From positions 558,001 through 622,000 of the forward strand of contig NZ_CP098604.1 in the NCBI RefSeq assembly GCF_024499015.1: a stretch of 64,000 bases of DNA, written 5' to 3'. Source of the stretch: Xanthomonas hortorum pv. pelargonii. GTDB lineage: Bacteria; Pseudomonadota; Gammaproteobacteria; Xanthomonadales; Xanthomonadaceae. A program made the translations under genes and the position numbers. The notes beneath the pieces are model-generated. The model ran no database searches, was not told the DNA's origin, and saw only the letters and a program-made list of their open reading frames with translations. Below, piece by piece: positions 36,328 through 45,479 of this stretch (its first letter is position 1; every line of letters starts with the position of its first letter).

Positions 36328-37275
36328 TCAACCGAGCAGGGTTTCCAGCACGGCCATGCGCACGGCGACGCCGTTGGCGACCTGGCGCAGCACGCACGAT
36401 TGCGCGCCGTCGGCAACCTCGTCGGTGATTTCCACACCACGATTGATCGGGCCCGGATGCAGTACGGCGGCGTCGCGACCGGCACGCGCCAGGCGCGCGC
36501 GGGTGAGCCCGTAATCGGTGTGGTATTGCTCCAGCGACGGCACCAGGCCTTCTTCCATGCGCTCGCGTTGCAGGCGCAGCATCATCAGCGCATCGACGCC
36601 TTCGAGCATCGCGTCGAAATCTTCGCCCACCACGCAGCCGTCCAGCATGTCGTCGTCAGGCAGCAGGCTAGCCGGACCACACACGCGGATCTCGCCGACG
36701 CCCAGGGTACGCAACGCGTGCAAGTCCGAGCGCGCTACACGCGAGTGCTTCACGTCGCCGACAATTACCACCTTGAGCTTGGAAAAATCGGTGCCCTTGG
36801 CCTGACGCAGGGTAAGCATGTCGAGCAGGCCCTGGGTGGGATGCGCGCTGCGCCCGTCGCCGGCATTGATCAAGGCGGTGCCCTCGCCTGCAGCCTCGGC
36901 CAGCGCTTCCACCGCACCGTCGTCGGGATGGCGCACCACGAAGCCACGCACGCCCATCGCCTCGAGATTCTTCAAGGTGTCGCGCGCGGTCTCGCCCTTG
37001 CGGGTGGACGAGGTGGAGGCATCGAAATTGAGCACGTCTGCGCCCAACCGCTGCGCGGCGAGGTGAAACGAGCTGCGCGTGCGCGTTGAGGGTTCAAAAA
37101 ACAATGTGCACACCGCAGTCCCGGCCAGCACGCTACGCTTGCCGACGCGCCCTACCGCGGCGTCGCGGATCTGACCGGCACGATCGAGCAGTTGCAGCAG
37201 CGTGGTGCGCGGCAGTCCTTCCAGGGTGAGCAGGTGGCGCAGGCGTCCGTCCGAATCGAGTTGCATGGTGGTCAT
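36328..37275 (-). CDS. pyrB: Aspartate carbamoyltransferase catalytic subunit
   Basis: A 315-residue ATCase. The carbamoyl-phosphate motif is FFEPSTRTRSSFHLAAQRLG (STRTR) near residue 60, then INAGDGRSAHPTQGLLDM and VVIVGDVKHSRVARS, with LHPGPINRGVEI at the C-terminal end (aspartate site). It condenses carbamoyl phosphate and aspartate in pyrimidine synthesis. No pyrI is next to it, so this is probably the class that acts with a dihydroorotase-like partner or alone. ATG 37275 and 37266 are both possible (MTTMQLDSDGRLRHL). It follows ruvX by 16 bases. Confidence 0.96.
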   Translation of the reverse strand: MTTMQLDSDGRLRHLLTLEGLPRTTLLQLLDRAGQIRDAAVGRVGKRSVLAGTAVCTLFFEPSTRTRSSFHLAAQRLGADVLNFDASTSSTRKGETARDTLKNLEAMGVRGFVVRHPDDGAVEALAEAAGEGTALINAGDGRSAHPTQGLLDMLTLRQAKGTDFSKLKVVIVGDVKHSRVARSDLHALRTLGVGEIRVCGPASLLPDDDMLDGCVVGEDFDAMLEGVDALMMLRLQRERMEEGLVPSLEQYHTDYGLTRARLARAGRDAAVLHPGPINRGVEITDEVADGAQSCVLRQVANGVAVRMAVLETLLG

Positions 37276-37291
37276 CGCAGGTCGGGAAATA

Positions 37292-37759
37292 TCAGGGAAG
37301 AAGAGTGGCTTGGTCGGGCGCGGCCAACCAGCGTTCGACAATGACCGCGGCCGCCATCGCGTCCAGCGCTTCGGCATCGCGGCGGCGCTTGCGTCCATCG
37401 GCACGCTCGCGTGCGAAACGCTGCGCGGCCTCGACCGAACTGGAGCGCTCGTCGATCAACACCACCGGCAGCGCATAGCGCTCGCGCAGTTGGCGAGCAA
37501 ACGCATGCGCACGCTTGCGCGCGGGTTGGTCTTTATCGTCAAGGGTGAGCGGGTCACCGATCACCAGACCATCGGGCCGCCATTCCTTGTGCACACGATC
37601 CAGCGCGGCCCAGTCGGGACCGGTGGCATGCACGTTGATGACGGCGACCGCGCGTGCGCCGGCACCGAGCGCGGTGCCGACGGCCACGCCAATCCGGCGC
37701 GACCCTACGTCGAAGCCCAGCACCGTGCCATCCGGGCGGATCGCGCCCGCCTCAGGCAT
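37292..37759 (-). CDS. ruvX: Holliday-junction resolvase-like pre-16S rRNA nuclease YqgF/RuvX
   Basis: A 155-residue RNase H-fold protein. The motif [16 protein letters not shown] (active Asp) is at residues ~13-28, with [11 protein letters not shown] and [14 protein letters not shown] and a final Asp in [21 protein letters not shown]. YqgF trims the 5' end of 16S rRNA. It overlaps yqgE by eight bases and leads to pyrB, a yqgE-ruvX-pyrB order common in gammaproteobacteria. Confidence 0.95.
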   Translation of the reverse strand: MPEAGAIRPDGTVLGFDVGSRRIGVAVGTALGAGARAVAVINVHATGPDWAALDRVHKEWRPDGLVIGDPLTLDDKDQPARKRAHAFARQLRERYALPVVLIDERSSSVEAAQRFARERADGRKRRRDAEALDAMAAAVIVERWLAAPDQATLLP

Positions 37760-38318
37760 GCCCGGAATAATCCGTCAGCCGGAACAGATCCACGCCGATG
37801 CGCCCGGCAGCGGTCTGCCAGCGATCTTCCAGCGCGGTAGCGAACAGCACATTGGCATCCGACGGCGCGGTGAGCCAGCTGTTCTCGCCCAGTTCGAACT
37901 CGAGTTGTCCCGCGCCCCAGCCGGCACAGCCCAGCGCCACCAGCGCATTGCGCGGGCCGTCGCCGGCCGCCATGGCTTCGAGAATATCGCGCGAAGTGGT
38001 CAGGAACACGCCCTGCCCCACTTCCAGGCAGGAATCCCATTCGCGTGCATCGTCGTGAATGACGAAGCCGCGCTCCGGATGCACCGGCCCACCGCTGAGC
38101 ACGATCTGCTCGCGCAGGTGCTCGTCGACGGTGTCGATGCCCATTTGCGACAGGACTTCGCCCAGCGTGTATTCGGAGGGCCGATTGACCAGCACGCCCA
38201 TCGCGCCGTTCTCGTCGTGCTGACAGATCAGCGCGACGCTGCGCGAAAAGGTGGGGTCGGACAGCGCCGGAAGCGCAATCAGCAGTTGGTTGGCCAGAGG
38301 CGTGGGCAAAACGGACAT
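37752..38318 (-). CDS. yqgE: YqgE/AlgH family protein
   Basis: A 188-residue YqgE/AlgH protein (DUF179). Signatures: [21 protein letters not shown] at the N-terminus, [35 protein letters not shown], and [20 protein letters not shown]. The family is cytoplasmic and its biochemical role is unsettled, though in Pseudomonas AlgH affects alginate and redox gene expression. It overlaps ruvX, which supports the operon yqgE-ruvX-pyrB. Confidence 0.95.
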   Translation of the reverse strand: MSVLPTPLANQLLIALPALSDPTFSRSVALICQHDENGAMGVLVNRPSEYTLGEVLSQMGIDTVDEHLREQIVLSGGPVHPERGFVIHDDAREWDSCLEVGQGVFLTTSRDILEAMAAGDGPRNALVALGCAGWGAGQLEFELGENSWLTAPSDANVLFATALEDRWQTAAGRIGVDLFRLTDYSGHA

Positions 38319-38615
38319 AGCCGCATTCTAGCCGTTCGCTCCGCCGCGCGCAGAGCCGCTGCCATACTTGGCGCTTGCCTGGCGCTGTGGGCGGCCGATG
38401 CTGACGATGGACCGAACTGCGAACGCGGTGCCGGTGCCGTTTCTGACCTGCGCGTTCAGGTTGTCGCTGGCGATGCAACCCGGGCTCGTGCGACGCAGTG
38501 TGCGCTGCTAGCTTGTCCATCCAGACTTGGCGCTGGACGGCGCTGTATTCGCCCAGTTTGATCCATCTCTCCATCGCGCCGGCCCACCACCACGGCGCAC
38601 ATCACAGGCACCCCC

Positions 38616-39161
38616 ATGAGCGGCTATTGCAGCATCGCCCCAGGCCATCCGGTCCACGGCCACTACCACGCGTACGAATATGGCTTCCCGCAGCGCGACG
38701 AACGCGAGCTGTTCGAGCGGCTGGTGCTGGAAATCAATCAGGCCGGATTGAGCTGGGAAACCATCCTGCGCAAGCGCAGCAATTTCCAGCGCGCCTACGA
38801 CGGTTTCGATGTAGACACGGTTGCCGCGTACGGCGAGACCGAGATCTCCCGGCTGATGGGCGATGCCGGCATCATCCGTAACCGGCTCAAGGTGCTGGCG
38901 GCGATCCATAACGCGCAGGTCATCCAGACGCTGCGCGCCTCGCACGGCAGCTTCGCGCACTGGCTGGATGCACAGCATCCGCTCGCCAAGCCAGACTGGA
39001 TCAAGCTGTTCAAGAAGACCTTTCGCTTCACCGGCGGCGAAATCACCGGCGAATTCCTGATGAGCCTGGGCTATCTACCTGGCGCGCATCATGAAGATTG
39101 CCCGGTGTTTGCGCATATCCAGGCACTGTCGCCGCCGTGGATGCTGAGCGAAAAAGCGTAG
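38616..39161 (+). CDS. tag: DNA-3-methyladenine glycosylase I
   Basis: A 181-residue Tag-type glycosylase. The N-terminus GYCSIAPGHPVHGHYHAYEY includes the first zinc ligands (Cys near 5 and a His), the helical core has LVLEINQAGLSWETILRKR with the active-site Glu/Trp, and the last ligands are in GAHHEDCPVFAH. The zinc-snap arrangement fits Tag rather than AlkA. It removes 3-methyladenine from alkylated DNA. It stands alone, with ~300 non-coding bases upstream. Confidence 0.95.
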   Translation: MSGYCSIAPGHPVHGHYHAYEYGFPQRDERELFERLVLEINQAGLSWETILRKRSNFQRAYDGFDVDTVAAYGETEISRLMGDAGIIRNRLKVLAAIHNAQVIQTLRASHGSFAHWLDAQHPLAKPDWIKLFKKTFRFTGGEITGEFLMSLGYLPGAHHEDCPVFAHIQALSPPWMLSEKA

Positions 39162-39298
39162 CGGCGACAAGATCGAGCGCATGCCGGCCGCTAGAAGCAC
39201 TGTGCACACGTTGCAGTGCGATGCGTTACATACCGCCCCAGCGACGCGCGCAACTGCCCACTGCAGCGTCGGCGGCAGCTCGCCAACGACGTTCCGGA

Positions 39299-40027
39299 TC
39301 ACACGCCCATATAGCGGTGCGGGCGATGGTTGAACATCAGCACCAGACTCAGCATCAACGCGCCCAGCGCCGAATACAGCACCTTGTCCGGGGTGAGGAT
39401 GGTGAAGGCGACCAGCATCAGCATCGCATCGAAACTCATCTGCACCTTGCCCGCGCTCCAGCCGCGCTCGCGCTGCAGGTACACCGCCAGGATGCCGATG
39501 CCGCCCAAACTGCCGCGATGGCGGATGAAAAACAGGATGCCCAGGCCCGCCAGCGCACCGCCGACGATGGCCGAAAACAGCGTGCTGATATGCGCGTACT
39601 CGGCCCAGCGCGGCATCAGGTCGGTGAGCGCACCGCAGGCGCCGACTGCGGCGAAGGTCTTCAAGGTGAATTCCCAGCCCATGCGGCGCACGCTCAGCCA
39701 ATAGAACGGCAGATTGACCAGCACGAACACCAGACCGAAATTCCAGTGCAACGCGTAATGCAGCAGGAATGCGACACCGGCCATGCCACCGATCATCAGA
39801 CCGCCCTTGGCGAAGATCGCCAGGCCCAACGAGGCCACCAGCGTCGCCAGCACCATGCCTTGCGCGTCCTCGGCCACCGAGTGGTGATAGGCATGATCGT
39901 CGGCCGCGGTGCCGGCCGAATCCGGCGGCGGCGTCAACGGGCCGGAGGTGACCACAGCGCCGTCATCGGGCAGCGGTTCTTGCTCCGGACGCAGATCGGA
40001 ATCGGGAAGGCTCACAGGTTCGGGCAC
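39299..40027 (-). CDS. YitT family membrane protein
   Basis: A 242-residue protein with a ~50-residue Pro/Asp-rich soluble N-terminus and five to six membrane segments (for example GMVLATLVASLGLAIFAKGG, FGLVFVLVNLPFYWLSVRRM and VLYSALGALMLSLVLMFNHR). LMIGGMAGVAFLLHYALHW and RHRGSLGGIGILAVYLQ are YitT/DUF161 signatures. The function of this family is not established. It is convergent with tag. Confidence 0.88.
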   Translation of the reverse strand: MPEPVSLPDSDLRPEQEPLPDDGAVVTSGPLTPPPDSAGTAADDHAYHHSVAEDAQGMVLATLVASLGLAIFAKGGLMIGGMAGVAFLLHYALHWNFGLVFVLVNLPFYWLSVRRMGWEFTLKTFAAVGACGALTDLMPRWAEYAHISTLFSAIVGGALAGLGILFFIRHRGSLGGIGILAVYLQRERGWSAGKVQMSFDAMLMLVAFTILTPDKVLYSALGALMLSLVLMFNHRPHRYMGV

Positions 40028-40273
40028 TGCAATGGGGTGCGATATTAGACACTATCGGCCCGCCTGGTTACATCTGAAACGTCACCGCATGCGCGCACTG
40101 CTGCGCTGCATGTACATCGACCAACAGTGCGGTCTTTACCCTGTCTTTGCAGCAGACGCCTGTGCGCAGACATGACGCGCCAAGTCCCGGAACCCTTGTG
40201 CAGGTGAATTTCTTCAGCGTGCTACGCCACACCATGCACCAGAATGCACCAATGAGCGGCGGTCCTGCGCGAC

Positions 40274-41404
40274 TCACCGAACCTCGGCAATCTCCACACC
40301 ATCCATCCCCTGCGCCAGGGTCTTGGCGTCGCCGCCCTGCGAGAGTTTGATGCGCAGACGCACTTCGTTCTGCGAATCGGCATAGCGCAGCGCGTCTTCG
40401 TAGCTGATTTCGCCGGCCTGATACAGCTCGAACAGGCTCTGATCGAAGGTGCGCATGCCCAGGTTGGTGGACTCCTTCATGATCTCCTTGAGCTTGTGGA
40501 TCTCGCCGTCGCGGATGTAATCCTGCACCAGCGGGGTGCCCAGCATGATCTCCATCGCCACGCGGCGGCTGCGCCCATCCGGAGTCGGAATCAATTGCTG
40601 CGCGACCACGCCCTTGAGATTGAGCGACAGATCCATCAGCAGCTGATTGCGGCGATCTTCCGGGAAGAAGTTGATGATGCGGTCCATCGCCTGGTTGGCG
40701 TTGTTGGCGTGCAGGGTGCACAGCACCAGATGGCCGGTTTCGGCGAATGCCACCGCGTGGTCCATGCCTTCGCGGGTACGCACCTCGCCGATCATGATCA
40801 CGTCCGGCGCCTGGCGCAGGGTGTTTTTCAGCGCATTTTCCCAGCTGTCGGTATCGATGCCGACTTCGCGCTGGGTGATGATGCAGCCTTCGTGCTTGTG
40901 CACAAATTCGATCGGATCTTCGATAGTGATGATGTGCCCGGTCGAATTCTGGTTGCGGTAACCGATCATCGCCGCCAGCGAGGTCGACTTACCGGTACCG
41001 GTGGCGCCCACAAAGATGATGATGCCGCGCTTGGTCATCGCCAGCGTCTTGATCACCGGCGGCAGGCTCAACTCTTCCACGGTGGGGATGCGCGTTTCGA
41101 TCCGGCGCAGCACCATGCCGACCTGGTTGCGCTGATAGAAGCAGCTCACACGAAAACGTCCGACCCCTGACACGCCGATGGCGAAGTTGCACTCGTGCGT
41201 CTTTTCGAATTCTTCGCGCTGCGATGGCGTCATCACGTTCAACACCAGATCGCGACTTTGTTGCGCCGTCAGCGGTGTCTGGGTGATCGGGCTGATCTTG
41301 CCATTGACCTTGATCGCCGGCGGCATGCCCGAGGTGATGAACAGATCCGACGCCTTCTGGTGCGCCATCAGCTTGAGGAACGAGGTGAAGTCGATAGTGC
41401 TCAT
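40274..41404 (-). CDS. pilU: Type IV pilus retraction ATPase PilU
   Basis: A 376-residue hexameric secretion ATPase. Walker A is FVGATGTGKSTSLAAMIGYR, the Asp box IITIEDPIEFVHKH, and Walker B VIMIGEVRTREGMDHAV, with AETGHLVLCTLHANNANQAM. The N-terminal PAS-like domain starts MSTIDFTSFLKLMAHQKASD. It is longer than PilT (345) and lacks PilT's IRNLIR retraction motif, having PLVQDYIRDG instead, both usual for PilU. It helps PilT in pilus retraction for twitching. A 122-base repeat-bearing gap separates it from pilT upstream. Confidence 0.96.
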   Translation of the reverse strand: MSTIDFTSFLKLMAHQKASDLFITSGMPPAIKVNGKISPITQTPLTAQQSRDLVLNVMTPSQREEFEKTHECNFAIGVSGVGRFRVSCFYQRNQVGMVLRRIETRIPTVEELSLPPVIKTLAMTKRGIIIFVGATGTGKSTSLAAMIGYRNQNSTGHIITIEDPIEFVHKHEGCIITQREVGIDTDSWENALKNTLRQAPDVIMIGEVRTREGMDHAVAFAETGHLVLCTLHANNANQAMDRIINFFPEDRRNQLLMDLSLNLKGVVAQQLIPTPDGRSRRVAMEIMLGTPLVQDYIRDGEIHKLKEIMKESTNLGMRTFDQSLFELYQAGEISYEDALRYADSQNEVRLRIKLSQGGDAKTLAQGMDGVEIAEVR

Positions 41405-41423
41405 GGCGTGCTCCTTCGGAGCC

Positions 41424-41509
41424 GGGAATGGGGAATCGAGAATCGGGAATTGGAAAAGCCGGGAGCCGGGACCGGTCAGGGGTTCGTGCTTTCGCGATTC
41501 CCCATTCCC
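41424..41509. repeat. Inverted repeat of GGGAATC-type units between pilT and pilU
   Basis: A perfect 15-bp pair (41424-41438 and 41495-41509), extended by more GAATCGGGAAT-like units, fills the gap. The transcript could form a hairpin and change the ratio of PilT to PilU. Confidence 0.85.
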
Positions 41510-41526
41510 GATTCCCTATTCCCGAA

Positions 41527-42564
41527 TCACTCGAATATCCGCTTGTCCTTGGCGTATTCGCGCGCCTGGTTGCGCGTGATCAGGCTGCGCTTGACCAGGT
41601 CCTGCAGATGCTGGTCCAGCGTCTGCATGCCGTATTGCTGGCCGGTCTGGATCGACGAATACATCTGCGCCACCTTGTCCTCGCGGATCAGGTTACGAAT
41701 CGCCGGGGTGCCGACCATGATTTCCCAGGCGGCGGTGCGTCCGCCGCCGACCTTCTTCAATAGCGCCTGCGAAATCACCGCGCGCAGGGATTCGGACAGC
41801 ATCGAGCGCACCATCGGTTTTTCGCCGGCCGGGAACACATCGACGATACGGTCAATGGTCTTGGCCGCCGAGCTGGTGTGCAAGGTACCGAACACCAGAT
41901 GGCCGGTTTCCGCAGCGGTCAGCGCCAGGCGGATGGTTTCCAGATCGCGTAATTCGCCGACCAGAATGATGTCCGGGTCTTCGCGCAAGGCCGAGCGCAG
42001 CGCCTCGTTGAAGCCGTGCGTGTCGCGGTGCACTTCGCGCTGGTTGATCAGGCACTTCTGCGAGGTGTGCACGAATTCGATCGGATCCTCGACCGTGAGG
42101 ATGTGGCCGTATTCGTTCTTGTTGATGTAGTCGATCATGCCGGCGAGCGTGGTCGACTTGCCCGAACCGGTCGGGCCGGTGACCAGGATCAGCCCCTGTG
42201 GCTGGTCGATCAGCTGGCGAAAGATCGGCGGGCAGCCCAGGTCTTCCAGCGTCAGCACTTCGGAGGGAATGGTGCGGAACACCGCACCGGCGCCACGGTT
42301 CTGGTTGAATGCGTTGACGCGGAAGCGCGCCAGCGAGGGAATCTCGAACGAGAAGTCGACCTCGAGGAATTCCTCGTAATCGCGGCGCTGCTTGTCCGAC
42401 ATGATGTCGTACACCAGCGCGTGCACCTGCTTATGGTCCAACGCCGGAATATTGATGCGACGGACATCGCCATCGACACGGATCATCGGCGGCAAGCCAG
42501 CCGACAGATGCAGGTCCGATGCCTTATTTTTGACAGAAAACGCCAATAGTTCAGCGATATCCAT
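41527..42564 (-). CDS. pilT: Type IV pilus retraction ATPase PilT
   Basis: A 345-residue PilT. The ATG at 42564 (MDIAELLAFSVKNKASDLHL) follows a weak ribosome site; the open frame to 42711 is not needed. Walker A is VTGPTGSGKSTTLAGMIDYI, the Asp box ILTVEDPIEFVHTS, Walker B IILVGELRDLETIRLAL, and the late GTPAIRNLIREDKVAQMY contains the AIRNLIRE retraction motif specific to PilT. It drives pilus retraction from the inner-membrane base. A possible -10, TATACT, lies at 42613-42618 on this strand. Confidence 0.97.
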   Translation of the reverse strand: MDIAELLAFSVKNKASDLHLSAGLPPMIRVDGDVRRINIPALDHKQVHALVYDIMSDKQRRDYEEFLEVDFSFEIPSLARFRVNAFNQNRGAGAVFRTIPSEVLTLEDLGCPPIFRQLIDQPQGLILVTGPTGSGKSTTLAGMIDYINKNEYGHILTVEDPIEFVHTSQKCLINQREVHRDTHGFNEALRSALREDPDIILVGELRDLETIRLALTAAETGHLVFGTLHTSSAAKTIDRIVDVFPAGEKPMVRSMLSESLRAVISQALLKKVGGGRTAAWEIMVGTPAIRNLIREDKVAQMYSSIQTGQQYGMQTLDQHLQDLVKRSLITRNQAREYAKDKRIFE

Positions 42565-42888
42565 GCGCTGCTTTTCCCCTAGGCTGCGATTGGAAGGTAC
42601 TCCCCAAGCGGCAGTATAGCGTTCTGGCTGCTGGCGGGAAGCGGCCCGCCACCGGTTCAGGCTGGCCCCGCCAGGCGGGGCTGAAGGGGTTGGTTTCGGC
42701 CTTGGCGGCACGGAGCTTGCTTGCGTGTCGCGGACACTGCGGTGGGCCGCTCAATCAATGCCAGCGGGCCCACTCCCGGCCTGGCGGCAGCTTTCGCGAC
42801 GTCACCGATCCCCGACCTCCCGCGCCCGGTTGGAACCAAACACCGCAGGGCGGCACTATAGCGCTCCACCTCTTGCCTGGAATGCCAC
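42565..42888. other. 324-base divergent promoter region
   Basis: It lies between pilT and yggS. Possible -10 sites are TATACT on the minus strand (42613-42618) and ACTATAGC on the plus strand near 42855-42862, each about 30-50 bases before its gene; the -35 match is poor for both. Confidence 0.45.
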
Positions 42889-43581
42889 GTGCCGGCTTCG
42901 TCGCTACAGCAGATTCTCGATGCCATCCACGCCGCCGCGACCCGGCACGCGCGCACCGATGTGCGCCTGCTCGCGGTGTCCAAGACCAGGCCTGCGGATG
43001 CCGTCGCCGCGCTGGCCGCGCAGGGCCAGCGCGCGTTCGGCGAAAACTATGTGCAGGAGGCGCAGGCCAAGATCGACGAACTGCATGCGCTGGGATTGGA
43101 ATGGCATCTGATCGGCCACCTGCAATCCAACAAGGCCGAACTGGCCAGCCACTGCTTCGATTGGGTGCAGACCGTGGACCGCGCCAAACTGATCCCGCTG
43201 CTGGCGCGCTACCGCTCGGACGATCGCGCGCCGTTGAACGTGCTGATCCAGGTCAATATCGACGACGAGGACAGCAAGCACGGTTGCGCGCCGGAGGCGA
43301 TCGATGCGCTGGCCCGTGACATCGCGCTGCAACCGCGTCTGCAGTTGCGCGGGCTGATGGCGATTCCCGCGCCGTTTCCCGAGCAGGCACGGCGCGCGAC
43401 TGCGTTTACGCGCATGCAGGCGCTATTCGAAGACCTCAAGGGTCGCTACCCGCAGGTGGATACCTTGTCGATGGGCATGAGTTCGGATTTCGCCGAAGCG
43501 ATCGCGGCCGGTGCCACCATGGTGCGCGTCGGCACTGCGTTGTTCGGCGAACGCGCCTCGTCGCCTGCCGCCGCGTCCTGA
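42889..43581 (+). CDS. yggS: YggS family PLP homeostasis protein
   Basis: A 230-residue PLP-binding barrel of the YggS/PROSC family. The PLP Lys is in LLAVSKTRPADAV near residue 32, then AFGENYVQEAQAKI, WHLIGHLQSNKAE, VLIQVNIDDEDSKHG and TLSMGMSSDFAEAIAAGATM. It buffers free PLP and has no known enzymatic reaction. The start is GTG 42889. It is 47 bases from proC; a yggS-proC operon is common in gammaproteobacteria. Confidence 0.96.
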   Translation: MPASSLQQILDAIHAAATRHARTDVRLLAVSKTRPADAVAALAAQGQRAFGENYVQEAQAKIDELHALGLEWHLIGHLQSNKAELASHCFDWVQTVDRAKLIPLLARYRSDDRAPLNVLIQVNIDDEDSKHGCAPEAIDALARDIALQPRLQLRGLMAIPAPFPEQARRATAFTRMQALFEDLKGRYPQVDTLSMGMSSDFAEAIAAGATMVRVGTALFGERASSPAAAS

Positions 43582-43628
43582 TCGGCCTCGCGTGCCGACC
43601 ACCGATCTTTCTGACCTAAGGTGCTGCA

Positions 43629-44483
43629 ATGACTCTGCCCTCTTCGCCCGCGTCTTCGCATCCCAGCGCTGCAATCACCGCGTTCGTCGGTGGCGGCAAC
43701 ATGGCGCGCAGCCTGATTGCCGGGCTGATCCGGCAAGGCGTGCCCGCAACCAGCATCCGCGTGGCCGAGCCGATTGCCGAATTGCGCGAGGCGTTGTCGC
43801 GCGACTTCGGCGTGCACGCCGTGGAAGCGGCGCGCACTGCTGTGGACGGCGCGTCCATCTGGGTACTGGCAGTCAAACCGCAGGTGCTGCCTTCGGTGTG
43901 CGCACAGCTGGCCGAGCTTGCACAGGCGCAGCAGCCGCTGCTGCTGTCCATCGCTGCCGGCATCACTGCAACGCAACTGCAGCGCTGGTCGGGCGGTGAC
44001 GTGGCAGTGGTGCGCGCAATGCCCAACACGCCCGCCCTGCTCGGCGCAGGCGTCACCGGCCTGTACGCCACTGCGCGCGTTTCCGACGCGCAACGCGTGC
44101 AGGCGACCCGCTTGCTGGATAGCGCAGGCGTCACCGTGTGGATCGACGACGAAGCGCAGATGGACGCGGTGACCGCCGTCTCCGGCAGCGGCCCGGCCTA
44201 TGTCTTTCTACTAGCCGAAGCGATGGAGGCTGCAGCGCAAGCGCAGGGTCTGCCCGCCGACACCGCACGCACGCTGGTGCTGCAAACCGTGCTTGGCGCC
44301 GCGCGCATGCTGACCGAATCTGGCGAAGCACCGGAGCAGCTCCGCCACCGCGTGACCTCGCCCAACGGCACCACGCAGGCGGCGATCGAGGCATTCCAGG
44401 CCGGCGGCTTCGAAGCGCTCACCGCAAGCGCAATCGCCGCAGCCACCGAGCGCGGCCGTAGCCTGTCGGCCGCCAACGATTAG
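43629..44483 (+). CDS. proC: Pyrroline-5-carboxylate reductase
   Basis: A 284-residue P5C reductase. The NADPH fold begins FVGGGNMARSLIAGLIRQG near residue 19, VLAVKPQVLPSVC follows, then VVRAMPNTPALLGAGVTGLY and the dimer domain DAVTAVSGSGPAYVFLLAEA with VTSPNGTTQAAIEAF. It makes proline in the last biosynthetic step. The N-terminal 15 residues (MTLPSSPASSHPS) precede the fold and may be a slightly long start. Confidence 0.96.
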   Translation: MTLPSSPASSHPSAAITAFVGGGNMARSLIAGLIRQGVPATSIRVAEPIAELREALSRDFGVHAVEAARTAVDGASIWVLAVKPQVLPSVCAQLAELAQAQQPLLLSIAAGITATQLQRWSGGDVAVVRAMPNTPALLGAGVTGLYATARVSDAQRVQATRLLDSAGVTVWIDDEAQMDAVTAVSGSGPAYVFLLAEAMEAAAQAQGLPADTARTLVLQTVLGAARMLTESGEAPEQLRHRVTSPNGTTQAAIEAFQAGGFEALTASAIAAATERGRSLSAAND

Positions 44484-44920
44484 CGAATCCGCTAACGAAG
44501 AAGCGCAGGATTTCCTCGCAACCAAAGCTGATCGCAGGTATGCAGTCGATCCGTCGGCACTACAGAGATCCTGCATAACGGCGATCCATCCGCGCTGGCC
44601 ATGCCGACCAACGCCATCAGCCAGCCGCAGATTTCGGCAACACCCAACACCAGATCGCCTGCTCGATCATGCACGCAAGCTCGCGCTGAAGACCTACTGC
44701 TCTGCGTCAGACGCTTCGTCAACGCGCACATCGCAACCGACTCGACAATGCGTTTCGTACGCGTTTTCTTCCGCTGGTGAACGAATCCCCGTCGAAAGAC
44801 GCTTTTTTCGCGTTGTTTCATCGTTTGCCTATTGGCGGCGCGCAGCAGTTGCCCTACATTTCGCGTTGCCGACTGGGTCGGCAGACCCAACACCACCTAC
44901 GAATACGGAATACATAACTC
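44484..44920. other. 437-base upstream region of the HU gene
   Basis: No gene is supported between proC and the HU gene. The right part is AT-richer than the surroundings and holds the promoter listed next. Confidence 0.65.
44832..44860 (+). promoter_or_regulatory. Sigma-70-type promoter of the HU gene
   Basis: TTGGCG (44832-44837) and TACATT (44855-44860) are separated by exactly 17 bases, 61 bases before the ATG. Both hexamers match the consensus at four of six positions. The abundant product fits a strong promoter. Confidence 0.5.
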
Positions 44921-45346
44921 ATGGCAAAAACCGCCGCTAAGAAGGCTGCCCCCAAAAAGGCAGTGAAAAAGGTCGCCGCCACCAAGACCGCAAAGCCGGC
45001 GAAGGCCGCCGCTGCCAAGTCCGCCGCGCCGAAGCCGATCAAGGAAGCACTGAGCAAGACCGGCCTGGTCGCGCACATCGCCGAATCCACCCAGCTGGCT
45101 CCGAAGGACGTCCGCGCCGTTCTGGCGACGCTGGAATCCGTTGCACATTCCTCCCTGAGCAAGAAGGGCGCCGGCTCGTTCACTCTGCCGGGCATGCTGA
45201 AGCTGACCAGCGTCCATGTGCCGGCCAAGCCCAAGCGCAAGGGCATCAACCCCTTCACCAAGGAAGAGCAGACCTTTGCCGCAAAGCCGGCCAGCTTCAA
45301 GGTCAAGGCTCGCTTGCTGAAGAAGTTGAAGGATGCCGCGCTCTAA
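44921..45346 (+). CDS. HU-family DNA-binding protein with a histone H1-like tail
   Basis: A 141-residue protein. Residues ~1-37 are almost wholly Lys/Ala/Pro (AAKKAAPKKAVKKVAATKTA), like histone H1 tails; residues ~40-141 form an HU/IHF-type fold (LSKTGLVAHIAESTQLAPKD, LSKKGAGSFTLPGMLKLTSV, KGINPFTKEEQTFAAKPASF). The tail adds many positive charges and possible methylation or acetylation sites, unlike the ~90-residue HU of E. coli. It should compact DNA. It has its own promoter and terminator. A SET-domain methyltransferase gene lies 2.7 kb downstream. Confidence 0.93.
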   Translation: MAKTAAKKAAPKKAVKKVAATKTAKPAKAAAAKSAAPKPIKEALSKTGLVAHIAESTQLAPKDVRAVLATLESVAHSSLSKKGAGSFTLPGMLKLTSVHVPAKPKRKGINPFTKEEQTFAAKPASFKVKARLLKKLKDAAL

Positions 45347-45370
45347 TCGAGCACGCATCCGGTGTAACGA

Positions 45371-45395
45371 AGGCGGCCTGCGGGCCGTCTTTTTT
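45371..45395 (+). terminator. Rho-independent terminator of the HU gene
   Basis: Stem AGGCGGCC with GGCCGTCT (one G-T pair) is followed by seven T bases, about 25 bases after the stop. Confidence 0.9.
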
Positions 45396-45479
45396 GCGCG
45401 CGCGATACCGCATGCGTGATCACCCACATGCCGCTCATCGCCGCTTGCCTACCCTGCCTGCTCATTCGCAACCCAGCAG

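Noticed and set aside
44211..44576. 121-residue minus-strand frame at the proC end
   Set aside because: It is the antisense of proC with no motif, and the plus-strand ProC has all the family signatures.
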